From Roseovarius pacificus (GTDB lineage Bacteria; Pseudomonadota; Alphaproteobacteria; Rhodobacterales; Rhodobacteraceae), in NCBI RefSeq assembly GCF_900142665.1, contig NZ_FRBR01000004.1:1-64000 (forward strand): 64,000 bases of DNA, in the 5' to 3' direction. This document shows positions 27,509 to 37,337 of the stretch, in pieces. Within the stretch, counting starts at the first letter, position 1. The number at the start of each line of letters is the position of its first letter. The notes below the pieces were generated by a model. It was not told where the DNA came from. It worked only from the letters and a program-made list of their open reading frames with translations, and searched no databases. The position numbers and the translations under genes were made by a program.

Positions 27509-28213
27509 TTACACGACTTCGATCACGTCCTTGTCGATCGCCAGCATATAGCCCCGCCGCGCGATGTTCTTGACCAGCAACTCGCTGACCATCTGGTTCC
27601 CCAGCGTGTCGCGCAGCCGCTTGATCCGCGTGGCACCCGCCGCCTCTTCGCAATCGCTCGCGCTGCGCCCCGATATCACGGCCTCGATCTCGGCGCCCGA
27701 CAGCACGTCGTCATCCATCCGCGCCTCGGCCAGCACGGCCAGCGTTTCCATCGCCGCATCGGTCAGCTTGAACCCGAGATTGTTGAGATATACCTTGTTC
27801 TCCTCGCGGCTGATCAGCAGCGAACTGACCTGAATGCCCGAGCGTTCGATCTGCGCCATCCGCCGGTTCAGCGCCACCAGCATCACCAGAAACACCAGCG
27901 CCGCCACCAGCAGCGCGGCGGCAAAGACCAGCAGCACGAAAATCACCATCCGGTAACTGGTCAGCGTCTCGGAAAACGCCGTGCCCGACAGCGCCAGGAT
28001 CTCCAGCAGCTTGATTTCCGCATCGGCGATCAGCGCGTCGTTCTCCACGAAAATCCGTTCGACCCGCGCATTGAACGCACCCGCATCGGGCAGGCTGAGA
28101 AACAGGAAAACGGCGGCCAGAGCGAGGATCGCCACGATGGCGACGATCCCGAACACGACCACCCGGTTGCCCGAACGCAAGGCCTGTGTCGCGGTGCCTG
28201 TCGGTTCTTTCAC
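27509..28213 (-). CDS. Membrane-anchored winged-helix transcriptional regulator
   Basis: A 234-residue protein with two membrane helices (residues about 18-40 and 88-114) flanking a about 47-residue periplasmic loop, then a cytoplasmic domain. Residues about 135-228 look like an OmpR/PhoB-type winged helix (VYLNNLGFKLTDAAMETLAV and TRIKRLRDTLGNQMVSELLV, closing with IARRGYML). Unlike ToxR/CadC, the DNA-binding domain is C-terminal to the membrane segments. The start is GTG at 28213 behind AGGAAGG. It is downstream of, and probably cotranscribed with, a small periplasmic protein gene. Ligand and targets are unknown. Confidence 0.7.
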   Translation of the reverse strand: MKEPTGTATQALRSGNRVVVFGIVAIVAILALAAVFLFLSLPDAGAFNARVERIFVENDALIADAEIKLLEILALSGTAFSETLTSYRMVIFVLLVFAAALLVAALVFLVMLVALNRRMAQIERSGIQVSSLLISREENKVYLNNLGFKLTDAAMETLAVLAEARMDDDVLSGAEIEAVISGRSASDCEEAAGATRIKRLRDTLGNQMVSELLVKNIARRGYMLAIDKDVIEVV

Positions 28214-28226
28214 GATCTGACCCTTC

Positions 28227-28469
28227 CTACTGGTTGCGCACTGACAGCACCTTGAGCAGGGTCAGCCCCTGCCGGGCCAGTTGCGCCTGCAACTGCGCGC
28301 GGGCATTGGCCTTTGTACAGGGGCCGCTGATCTGCGCCACATTGTAATAAAGCTCAAGCGGATTGTCGCGCTTGGCCTTGTATTCGGCCACGCACGCCGC
28401 CTGCGCCGTTGCGGTCAGGCCCGTGGCCATGAGGAAAACGATGCTGAGGGTCAGAATGTTCCGTGTCAT
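28227..28469 (-). CDS. Small periplasmic protein, partner of membrane regulator
   Basis: An 80-residue precursor with a signal peptide (LTLSIVFLMATGLTATAQAA) and a about 55-residue mature part with two cysteines (ACVAEY and GPCTKANARAQ) that could form a disulfide. It lies 13 bp upstream of the membrane-bound winged-helix regulator gene in one operon and might act on that protein's periplasmic loop. No family recognised. Confidence 0.6.
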   Translation of the reverse strand: MTRNILTLSIVFLMATGLTATAQAACVAEYKAKRDNPLELYYNVAQISGPCTKANARAQLQAQLARQGLTLLKVLSVRNQ

Positions 28470-28671
28470 GCGCCAAACATGCGCCCAAGCGCGCGGCTAT
28501 TCAATAACCCGCTGCCCCGCATGACGTATTTCCGGCCTGTTATCGGATAACAGGGGGCTGATATTGCCTGTCTTCGCCGGGTGCCCCCATCCTTGTTGCA
28601 TCGCTGCCGGTCGATCCGGGCCGACATGACGCATGACACGACATGCACCAGACACAAGGAAAGGAAACGCC

Positions 28672-29085
28672 ATGTTTCATCGTCAATTCATCGCCGCCGT
28701 TCTGGCCGCTGCCGTCGCTGTGACCGGTATGACCGCCGCTCCGGCGCGGGCCGATAACGACGCCGCCAAGGTCATCGCCGGGGTGGCCGCCCTGGCCGTT
28801 CTCGGCGCCGCCATGTCCGACGCCAGGCACAGGGACCGCCCCAAGGTGATCTATCGCTCCCCACCGGCCTACGGGCACAACAAGCACTATACCAAACAAC
28901 GGCATTACAAGGCGCGTGACCGCTACGATCGTCACGACAACCGCTGGAACCGCCACAACAACCGTGGCGGGGTGATCCCGCACGCCCGTGGCCGCGTGGC
29001 CTTGCCCCATGCCTGCATCGTGCGCAACACCGGCGGGCGGGCCGTATACAACGCACGCTGCCTCGAACGCCACGGCTACCGCTAA
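28672..29085 (+). CDS. Small secreted basic protein, unknown function
   Basis: A 137-residue protein with a signal peptide ([22 protein letters not shown]), then a short hydrophobic stretch ([20 protein letters not shown]), and a His/Arg/Tyr-rich central part ([20 protein letters not shown]). Two cysteines near the C-terminus (ACIVRN and [10 protein letters not shown]) may pair. The ATG at 28672 follows AAGGAAAG. It resembles short envelope proteins common in Rhodobacterales; the role is unknown. Confidence 0.65.
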   Translation: MFHRQFIAAVLAAAVAVTGMTAAPARADNDAAKVIAGVAALAVLGAAMSDARHRDRPKVIYRSPPAYGHNKHYTKQRHYKARDRYDRHDNRWNRHNNRGGVIPHARGRVALPHACIVRNTGGRAVYNARCLERHGYR

Positions 29086-29171
29086 GACGGCAGGCAGGCG
29101 AGCAGGCGAAAGGGAAGGGCGCATTTGCCCTTCCCTTTTGCATTTCGGCGCGCCCCATGCCAAAGGACGGC

Positions 29172-29805
29172 ATGAGCAACGGACCCGATTTTTCCCTCGA
29201 ACTGGCCGCGCAGGCGCAGGGCCATACCCGCATCGCCGGGGTCGATGAGGTGGGCCGCGGCCCGCTGGCCGGCCCGGTGACGGCGGCGGCCGTGGTGCTG
29301 GACCCGGCCCGCATCCCCGAAGGGCTGAACGATTCAAAACGCCTGAGCGCCAAACGCCGCGAGGCGCTGTTTGACGTGATCATGGACATGGCCGAAGTCT
29401 CGATCGCCCATGCCAGCGTCGAAGAAATCGACGCGCTGAACATCCTGCGCGCCAGCCACCTGGCGATGGAGCGTGCCGTCGCCGGGCTCACCACGCCCCC
29501 CGACATGGCGCTGATCGACGGCAACCTGATCCCCCGGAACCTGAGCGTTCCGGCGCAGGCGGTGATCAGGGGCGATGCCCTGTCGGTGTCGATTTCCGCC
29601 GCCTCGATCATGGCGAAAATCACCCGTGACCGCATCATGTGGGATTTGGCGCAACAGTTCCCCGGCTATGGCTGGGAAAGCAACGCGGGCTACCCGTCGA
29701 AAAGTCACAAAGAGGCGCTTCAAAATCTGGGTGTGACCCCACACCATAGACGATCCTTCAAGCCGGTACACAATATCTTGTATCAAGGAAAATCTGTAAG
29801 TAACT

Positions 29806-29807
<2 letters not shown>
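29172..29807 (+). CDS. rnhB: Ribonuclease HII
   Basis: A 211-residue enzyme that cuts RNA in RNA-DNA hybrids and removes single ribonucleotides. The signature [20 protein letters not shown] contains catalytic Asp25 and Glu26, with a further acidic residue in MALIDGN and the later [17 protein letters not shown]. An in-frame ATG at 29157 exists, but 29172 has the AAAGGA site 8 bp upstream. ccrM follows in the same direction, a conserved pairing in alphaproteobacteria. Confidence 0.93.
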
Positions 29808-31013
<1,206 letters not shown>

Positions 31014-31075
31014 ATTACCCCGACATCAGAACACCGCCGGTGCCTGTGGCCTGACTACATGGGCACTTACCTCGC

Positions 31076-31104
31076 GCCCCGCCCCTGTGGCGGGGCTTTT
31101 TTTT
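31076..31104 (+). terminator. Rho-independent terminator after ccrM
   Basis: Stem GCCCCGCC (31076-31083) / GGCGGGGC (31089-31096), a 5-nt loop and eight T residues. Confidence 0.9.
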
Positions 31105-31136
31105 CGGGGCATGTTTCCGATCCGGATAAGGGGCGG

Positions 31137-31604
31137 TCAAAGCGTTTTGGTCATGGTGTAATTGTGCAGGACCGCGCCGTGGCGGCGGATCGTGTTGCGG
31201 GCGATCTGGCAAAATCCCCGCCGAAGAAAGAACCCTCTGGCGACCTCGCTGGCGTCGACATGCAATTCGGGCAGCGCGCGGGTGATGGCGGCCCGTTCCA
31301 GCGCGGCATAGAGCGCCGCGCCGATGCCTCGCCCGGCGGCGTCGGGCGCACAGTAGAAGCAATCGACATGGCCGGAGGGCTCCAGTTCGATGAACCCGAG
31401 CGGCTGGCCCTTGTCATCCGTGGCGACGAAAGTATCGCGCCCGTCGCGCGCCCGAGCAAGGAAGGTGTCGGCCGGCATCGGTTCCGGGCTCCAGGCCGCA
31501 AGCTGCGCAGGTGAATAGGCCCGCGCGGCCAGTGCGTGGATCGAGGCGTGCATCAGCCCCGGCAGATGCCGTGCGTCTTCGGGACGGAACGGGCGGATTT
31601 CCAT
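31137..31604 (-). CDS. GNAT-family N-acetyltransferase
   Basis: A 155-residue acetyltransferase with the GNAT acetyl-CoA motif A (CAPDAAGRGIGAALYAALER, containing the GRGIG loop) and a C-terminal FFLRRGFCQIARNTI strand-helix typical of the fold. It may modify a small molecule or protein; the substrate is unknown. It begins 5 bp after alkB and is probably cotranscribed with it and mutY. Confidence 0.85.
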   Translation of the reverse strand: MEIRPFRPEDARHLPGLMHASIHALAARAYSPAQLAAWSPEPMPADTFLARARDGRDTFVATDDKGQPLGFIELEPSGHVDCFYCAPDAAGRGIGAALYAALERAAITRALPELHVDASEVARGFFLRRGFCQIARNTIRRHGAVLHNYTMTKTL

Positions 31605-31609
31605 GGCAT

Positions 31610-32749
31610 TCAGCGCGGCAGCGGATTGAGCGCCTTGTTATAGGGTTTCCAGTCGGTGATCTCGGGGTAATACATGTCGCGCCAGCGTCTCACCCGCGGG
31701 TTCATCACGCGCCGCCAGACGGGCGGGATCATCGCCGCCATGGTCATGATCGGATACCCGTAGGGCAGTTGCGGGGCCTCGTCCTCGGTATAGTTTTGCA
31801 GCAGGGGAAAGCGCCGGTCGGGTTTGTAATGGTGATCGGAATGCCGTTGCAGGTTGATCAGCAGCCAGTTCGACGCCTTGTGCGCCGCATTCCAGCTATG
31901 GTGCGGTTTGACGTGTTCGTATTTCCCATCGCCCAGATGTTTGCGCGTCAGCGCGTAATGTTCGACATAATTGACCAGTTCCAGTTGCCAGACGGCGACA
32001 AAGGCCTGCCACAGGAACAGCAACAGCCCGATCCAGCCGCCCACGAGGATCGCCAGGATCACCATGAACCCCTGCAACGCCCAATACCGCCAGAACGGGT
32101 TTTTCGCGTCGCTCCACGGCTTGCCCCTGCGCGCCAGCATCGCCTGTTCGGCCTTGAAGGCCGAGATCAGCGAGTCCTTGAGGACACGGGGAAAGAACCT
32201 GTGAAATCCTTCGTTATAGCGCGCGGTGACCGGATCGCGCGGGGTGCCCACATACAGATGATGCACCCGCAGATGCTCCGAGCGGAAATGCGAATAGAGC
32301 ACCATCGACAACAACGCATCGCCCAGGAACCGCTCGCCCCTGTCCTTCTGATGCATCAGTTCGTGGCTGTAATTGATCCCCACCGTGCCGGTGATCACCC
32401 CGACACCGAAGAACAGCACGATGGTCTCCAGCGCCGACAGATGCGCATCCCCCGGCCCGGTGACATACCAGATCATCCAGTAGAGCAGGGCGAACTGAAC
32501 GGGCGTCCAGATCAGGGTGATCGCCTTGTACCAGCTCAGCTGGTCCTCGCCGGTGTCCAGATCGGCGTTTTCAAGGTTCAGGCCCAAAAGCGCGTCGAGG
32601 ATGGAAAAGAAATACCATGTCACGATGGGCAGCAGGATCACCGTCCAGCCGCCATATACCGCGCCGATCACCGCGACGGGGACCAGCAGCAACGACATCC
32701 AGAACGGCACGGCGTTGCGAAACAGTGCAACCTGATGGGCGGGGATCAT
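31610..32749 (-). CDS. alkB: Alkane 1-monooxygenase (AlkB-type)
   Basis: A 379-residue integral membrane non-heme di-iron hydroxylase that oxidises n-alkanes to 1-alkanols. It has several membrane helices and the histidine boxes HELMH (129-133), HLRVHH (159-164) and LQRHSDHH (300-307), plus the NYVEHYAL signature (260-267) of true AlkB. Electrons would come from rubredoxin and its reductase, not encoded in the window. It is downstream of mutY and 5 bp upstream of the GNAT gene. Confidence 0.92.
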   Translation of the reverse strand: MIPAHQVALFRNAVPFWMSLLLVPVAVIGAVYGGWTVILLPIVTWYFFSILDALLGLNLENADLDTGEDQLSWYKAITLIWTPVQFALLYWMIWYVTGPGDAHLSALETIVLFFGVGVITGTVGINYSHELMHQKDRGERFLGDALLSMVLYSHFRSEHLRVHHLYVGTPRDPVTARYNEGFHRFFPRVLKDSLISAFKAEQAMLARRGKPWSDAKNPFWRYWALQGFMVILAILVGGWIGLLLFLWQAFVAVWQLELVNYVEHYALTRKHLGDGKYEHVKPHHSWNAAHKASNWLLINLQRHSDHHYKPDRRFPLLQNYTEDEAPQLPYGYPIMTMAAMIPPVWRRVMNPRVRRWRDMYYPEITDWKPYNKALNPLPR

Positions 32750-32789
32750 GGCTCGGCTCCCTTTGACTCATGACAGGGTGGGGCGCATT

Positions 32790-33845
32790 TCAGCGGGTAT
32801 TCTCCAGCGCCGGGCGGGCAAGGTCAAACACCTTGCGCATCACCGTCGGCAGTTCCGAGGGGCGAAACGCCGCAGGCGGGCGGAAATCGCCGCGCTCCGC
32901 CACCGCGCCCTCGGGCAGATGCGCCACCCGGATCGCCAGCCGCAGGTGGAAATGCGTGAACGTGTGGCGCGCCTCTTCGCCAAGGTCGCGCCACGCGGCC
33001 TCCACCGGCGGGGCGGGGGCGGGGGCGTCGGACCAGTCGCTGCCGGGCCAGCCCAGCATCCCGCCCAGCAACCCCTTGCCGGGCCGCCGCTCCAGCAGCC
33101 ACGCCCCATCCGCGCGCCGCGCCACATAGGCGATGCCCAGCCGCGTCGGCTTGGGCTTTTTCGGGGTCTTGCGGGGCAGGTCGGCCTGCGTGCCCGCCTT
33201 GCGCGCGGCGCATCGCGCCATCCACGGGCAAATCCCGCAGGCCGGGGATTTCGGGGTGCACACCGTCGCGCCCAGATCCATCACCGCCTGCGCGTAATCG
33301 CCGGGCCGCTCGACCGGGGTCAGCCCCGCCGCCGCCTCGACCAGCGCGGGCTTGGCGGCGGGCAGCGGGGTGTGGATGTCATGCAGCCGCGCCATCACCC
33401 GTTCCACATTGCCGTCCACCACCACCTCGGGCGCGTCAAAGGCGATGGCGGCAATCGCCGCGCCGGTATAGGGGCCGATGCCGGGCAGGTTCACCAGAGC
33501 CTCGCGCGTGCCGGGAAACCGCCCGCCCAGATCGCCCGCCACCACACGCGCGCATTTCAGCAGGTTGCGCGCCCGCGCGTAATAACCCAGCCCGGCCCAT
33601 TCCCCCATCACCTGATCGTCCGGCGCGGCGGCCAGGGCCCCCACATCCGGCCACAGCGTTGTGAACCTCTCGTAATAGGCCTTCACCGCCGCGACGGTGG
33701 TTTGCTGCAACATCACCTCGGACAGCCACACGCGATAGGGATCGGGCCGCACGCCCGCCGCCCGCGCCGCCGGGGCCACGCGCCACGGCAGGTCGCGCGC
33801 ATGGTCATCGTACCACGCCAGCAAGTCGCCCGCCGCGTCACGCAT
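32790..33845 (-). CDS. mutY: A/G-specific adenine DNA glycosylase MutY
   Basis: A 351-residue base-excision repair enzyme removing A opposite 8-oxoG. Features include PYRVWLSEVMLQQTTVAAVK, the helix-hairpin-helix LPGIGPYTGAAIAAIAF, catalytic Asp in VVDGNVERVMAR, and the [4Fe-4S] motif CTPKSPACGICPWMARC. The C-terminal NUDIX-like domain (GIAYVARRADGAWLLERR) recognises 8-oxoG. It is divergent from the DUF721 gene with 81 bp between, and alkB follows in the same direction. Confidence 0.94.
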   Translation of the reverse strand: MRDAAGDLLAWYDDHARDLPWRVAPAARAAGVRPDPYRVWLSEVMLQQTTVAAVKAYYERFTTLWPDVGALAAAPDDQVMGEWAGLGYYARARNLLKCARVVAGDLGGRFPGTREALVNLPGIGPYTGAAIAAIAFDAPEVVVDGNVERVMARLHDIHTPLPAAKPALVEAAAGLTPVERPGDYAQAVMDLGATVCTPKSPACGICPWMARCAARKAGTQADLPRKTPKKPKPTRLGIAYVARRADGAWLLERRPGKGLLGGMLGWPGSDWSDAPAPAPPVEAAWRDLGEEARHTFTHFHLRLAIRVAHLPEGAVAERGDFRPPAAFRPSELPTVMRKVFDLARPALENTR

Positions 33846-33926
33846 TGTTTATCCCCTTTTTGCCGTTTCACACTGGCATGGCCTGTCACATGCCCTAAGA
33901 TAGCGCCCAAGTCGAGGATGCCACCC

Positions 33927-34436
33927 ATGCCCAAACGCGACAGCACGACACGCGGTTTCAAGCGGACGGCCCAACTGGTGCAGGGCCGCATCCGCCACGC
34001 CTCGGAATCGCGCGGCTTTGCGCAGACCCGTCTGCTCACCCACTGGCCGGAAATCGTGGGGGCCGATATCGCCGCCATCGCGCGGCCCGTGAATGTCTCC
34101 TACGGGCGGCAGGGCCTTGGCGCCACGCTGACCGTGCTGACCACCGGCGCGCAGGCCCCGATGCTGGAAATGCAAAAGGAACAGCTGCGCGAAAAGGTGA
34201 ATGCCGTTTACGGCTATAACGCCATTTCGCGCATTCGCGTCACGCAAACCGCGCCCACCGGTTTTGCCGAAGGGCAGGTCAGTTTCAACCACCGCCCGGT
34301 CCGGCCCGAAGCCGCCGCGCCCGACCCCCAGACTCAGGCCCGCGCCGCGGACCTGACCGCGCCCATCGGCGACACGGCGCTCAGAACGGCGCTTGAAGCC
34401 CTTGGGCAGAACGTTTTATCCAAGACCAAACGCTAG
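33927..34436 (+). CDS. DUF721 (DciA-like) protein
   Basis: A 169-residue protein with the DUF721 region RGFAQTRLLTHWPEIVGADIAAIARPV and LTVLTTGAQAPMLEMQKEQL in its N-terminal two-thirds. Members include the replicative-helicase loader DciA, so a helicase-loading role is possible. Two ATGs are nine bases apart (33918, 33927); GAGG at 33914-33917 better suits 33927. It heads an operon with the DsbA and CoA-transferase genes. Confidence 0.75.
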   Translation: MPKRDSTTRGFKRTAQLVQGRIRHASESRGFAQTRLLTHWPEIVGADIAAIARPVNVSYGRQGLGATLTVLTTGAQAPMLEMQKEQLREKVNAVYGYNAISRIRVTQTAPTGFAEGQVSFNHRPVRPEAAAPDPQTQARAADLTAPIGDTALRTALEALGQNVLSKTKR

Positions 34437-34455
34437 ATCCCGAAAGGTGACCTGA

Positions 34456-35121
34456 ATGACCCGAATGACCGCCATCGCGGCCCTCTGCCTTACCCTCGTT
34501 GCCGGTGCGGCCTATTGGCTGGCCTCGACCCCCGCCAACCCGACCGACCTGCCCTTCGCGGCCAGCGCGCAGGAAGCTGCGGATATCGACACCTCGTCGG
34601 TCACCGAGATGACACTGGGCGACGCCGATGCGCCTGTCACGGTGATCGAATACGCCTCGTTCACCTGCCCGCATTGCGCCACCTTCCATGCCGACCAGTT
34701 CAGGAAGCTCAAGTCGGACTATATCGACACCGGCAAGGTGCATTTCATCTATCGCGACGTGTATTTCGATCGTCTGGGCCTCTGGGCTTCGATGGTGGCC
34801 CGTTGCGGCGGCGAACAACGCTTTTTCGGCCTGTCCTCGCTGATTTTCGACAAGCAGAAGGAATGGATCGGCTCGGGCGACCCGGTGCAGGCGGCCAATG
34901 GCCTGCGCAAGCTGGGCAAGGTCGCGGGCCTTGGCGAAGACCAGATCGAGGCCTGCCTGTCGGATCAGGACAAGGCCAAGACGCTGGTCGCGTGGTATCA
35001 GCAGAACGCCGAGGAGCACGACATCGATTCGACCCCCTCGCTGGTCATTGACGGCAAGAAATATTCCAACATGCCGTATGATGAACTCAAGGACGTCATC
35101 GAAAAACAACTGGCCAACTGA
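34456..35121 (+). CDS. DsbA-family thiol:disulfide oxidoreductase
   Basis: A 221-residue protein with an N-terminal signal/anchor (IAALCLTLVAGAAYWLA) and a thioredoxin fold with CPHC active site (FTCPHCATFH, near residue 71) and the cis-Pro loop IDSTPSLVIDG. It oxidises or isomerises disulfides in the periplasm. Its stop overlaps the next start by one base (TGATG). Confidence 0.9.
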   Translation: MTRMTAIAALCLTLVAGAAYWLASTPANPTDLPFAASAQEAADIDTSSVTEMTLGDADAPVTVIEYASFTCPHCATFHADQFRKLKSDYIDTGKVHFIYRDVYFDRLGLWASMVARCGGEQRFFGLSSLIFDKQKEWIGSGDPVQAANGLRKLGKVAGLGEDQIEACLSDQDKAKTLVAWYQQNAEEHDIDSTPSLVIDGKKYSNMPYDELKDVIEKQLAN

Positions 35122-36233
35122 TGAGCGCACCGCTATCCGGCCTCAAGGTCGTTGAACTGGCCCGTATCCTGGCCGGCCCCTGGGCCGGTCAGACGCTTGC
35201 CGATCTGGGCGCCGAGGTGATCAAGGTCGAAAGCCCCGCAGGCGACGACACCCGCCAATGGGGCCCGCCCTTTATTGAACGTGACGGTGATCGCTCGGCC
35301 GCCTATTTCCATTCCTGCAATCGCGGCAAGTCTTCGGTCACCGTGGATTTTCGCACGCCCGAGGGGCAGGCGCAGGTGCGCGACATGATCCGCGACGCCG
35401 ATATCGTGATCGAGAATTTCAAGGTCGGCGGGCTGGCCAGGTACGGGCTGGATTACGACAGCCTGCGCGCCCTCAATCCCGGCCTGATCTATTGCTCGAT
35501 CACCGGGTTCGGGCAGGACGGCCCCTATGCCCACCGCGCCGGGTACGATTACATCATTCAGGGCATGTCGGGTCTGATGTCGATCACCGGCCACCCCGAC
35601 GGGCAACCGACCAAGGTGGGCGTTGCCGTGACCGACGTATTCACCGGCGTCTACGCCACCACGGCCATTCTGGCCGCGCTGCACCGCCGCCATGCCACCG
35701 GGCAGGGGCAGCATATCGACATGGCGCTTCTGGATGTCGCCGTGTCCGTCACCGCCAATCAGGCGATGAACTATCTGTCCACCGGAACGCCGCCGGGGCG
35801 GCTTGGCAATTTTCATCCCAACTTGTCCCCTTATCAGGTGTTCGACTGTTCCGACGGCTACATCATCATCGCCGTGGGCAATGACGGGCAATTCCGCCGG
35901 TTCTGCGGTCTTCTGGGCTGTCCCGAACTGGCCGACGATCCGGGCTATGCGACGAATCCCGCCCGTGTATCCAACCGCGAAAAGCTTGACGAAGTGTTGA
36001 CGGCGCGCACGAAAACCTTTTCCAAGGCCGGTCTTCTCGCCGCCTGCGAAGAACAGGGCGTGCCTGCCGGGCCGATCAACGATCTGGCCGAGGTGTTCGA
36101 CGACCCGCAGGTTCGGGCGCGCGGGATGCGTGTCGATCCCGAGGGCGTGCCGGGTGTGCGCTCGCCCTTCCGGTTTTCGGAGTCCGACCTTTCGCTGGAC
36201 CGTCCCTCGCCCCGGCTGGGGCAGGACGACTAG
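35121..36233 (+). CDS. CaiB/BaiF-type (class III) CoA-transferase
   Basis: A 370-residue protein with the family N-terminus (SGLKVVELARILAGPWAGQT), the catalytic Asp-bearing region ALLDVAVSVTANQAMNYLST and the ending NDLAEVFDDPQVRARGM. Class III enzymes move CoA between organic acids; the substrate cannot be told. Translationally coupled to the DsbA gene. Confidence 0.9.
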   Translation: MSAPLSGLKVVELARILAGPWAGQTLADLGAEVIKVESPAGDDTRQWGPPFIERDGDRSAAYFHSCNRGKSSVTVDFRTPEGQAQVRDMIRDADIVIENFKVGGLARYGLDYDSLRALNPGLIYCSITGFGQDGPYAHRAGYDYIIQGMSGLMSITGHPDGQPTKVGVAVTDVFTGVYATTAILAALHRRHATGQGQHIDMALLDVAVSVTANQAMNYLSTGTPPGRLGNFHPNLSPYQVFDCSDGYIIIAVGNDGQFRRFCGLLGCPELADDPGYATNPARVSNREKLDEVLTARTKTFSKAGLLAACEEQGVPAGPINDLAEVFDDPQVRARGMRVDPEGVPGVRSPFRFSESDLSLDRPSPRLGQDD

Positions 36234-36256
36234 CGCCCCGAACCGCGAAATTGCGC

Positions 36257-36335
36257 CCATGATGGACGCAGTTTCGCGCAGAGGCCCCGTATTTCGTACA
36301 AAACCCGCGTACACTTCGTACAAAACGTACGAAAC
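36257..36335 (+). repeat. Dispersed intergenic repeat, copy 1
   Basis: Starts with CCATGATGGACGCA and ends with TTTCGTACAAAACCCGCGTA, then CACTTCGTAC and ACGTACGAAAC. A second copy is at 51188-51270 in opposite orientation. The two share the start motif, the 20-base middle and the GTACGAAAC end. It fills the gap between the CoA-transferase and lpxK stops and can form local hairpins. Confidence 0.7.
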
Positions 36336-37337
36336 TCACCCCGGCGTCAGGCCCACGCGCGCCAGCGCCTCGTTCAGCGGGGTCCAGTCGTCGATTTCCA
36401 GCCGCACGGGCAGGGTCAGAACCTTCTGCCGGAACTCGCCCGGCAGGCGCACCGCGTCCTTTTCCGTGGTGACCAGTTGCGCGTTCAGCAGTTTCGCCTC
36501 GTTCTCCAGCCGTGCCATCAGGGATTGCGTCAGCGGCTGGTGATCCTCCAGCGCTTCGGCACGCACCAGATCGGCGCCAAGCCCTTGTAATGTCGCAAAG
36601 AATTTCGCCGGATGCCCGATCCCCGCAAAGGCCAGGAACCGCGTATCGGCCCAGTCCATCCCGGTCCGAAGCGGCGCCAGATGCCCTGTCATATGCGGCA
36701 GGTTCAGGCAATGCCCCCATGTTTTCGCAAAGCTCTTCTGCGCCGCCCCGGGCCCGATCGACAGCACCATGTCCGCCCGCTCCAACCCCGCCTCCACAGG
36801 TTCGCGCAATGGCCCGGCCGGAATGCACCGCCCATTGCCGAACCCTTGCACGGCATCCACGACAATCAGTGAAATATCCTTTTTGATCAATGGGTTCTGG
36901 TGTCCGTCATCCATCAGGATCACATCCGCGCCAGCTTCTTCCGCCGCTTCCGCCGCCTTCGCCCGGTCCTTCGCCACCCATATCCGGGTGAAGGCCGCGA
37001 TCAGCAATGGTTCGTCGCCAACCTCTTGCGATGTATGGGTTTTTTCGCTGACCTCGACCGGCCCGTCCAGCGATCCCCCATGCCCGCGCGACACCACATG
37101 CACGGTTTTGCCCATGTTCTGCAAATGCTGCACCAACGCGATGACCGTCGGCGTCTTGCCCGTCCCGCCCGCATTGATGTTGCCCACGCAAATCACTGGA
37201 ATTTCAGATACATAGCTTGGTTTTTCGGCCACCCTTCGGGCGGTTCCGGCGGCATAAAGCGCCCCCGCCGGAGACAAGATCCGCGCCCAAAACGCGGGCT
37301 TGTCGGGCGATGTGAACCAAAACCCCGGTGCGCGCAT
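36336..37337 (-). CDS. lpxK: Tetraacyldisaccharide 4'-kinase LpxK
   Basis: A 333-residue inner-membrane-associated kinase that phosphorylates the lipid A disaccharide. It has an N-terminal amphipathic/hydrophobic region ([18 protein letters not shown]) and the P-loop [18 protein letters not shown], then [14 protein letters not shown] with catalytic Asp. The ATG at 37337 gives MRAPGFW; a GTG at 37340 is alternative. It overlaps waaA and acts just after it is needed in the lipid A-Kdo pathway. Confidence 0.93.
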   Translation of the reverse strand: MRAPGFWFTSPDKPAFWARILSPAGALYAAGTARRVAEKPSYVSEIPVICVGNINAGGTGKTPTVIALVQHLQNMGKTVHVVSRGHGGSLDGPVEVSEKTHTSQEVGDEPLLIAAFTRIWVAKDRAKAAEAAEEAGADVILMDDGHQNPLIKKDISLIVVDAVQGFGNGRCIPAGPLREPVEAGLERADMVLSIGPGAAQKSFAKTWGHCLNLPHMTGHLAPLRTGMDWADTRFLAFAGIGHPAKFFATLQGLGADLVRAEALEDHQPLTQSLMARLENEAKLLNAQLVTTEKDAVRLPGEFRQKVLTLPVRLEIDDWTPLNEALARVGLTPG

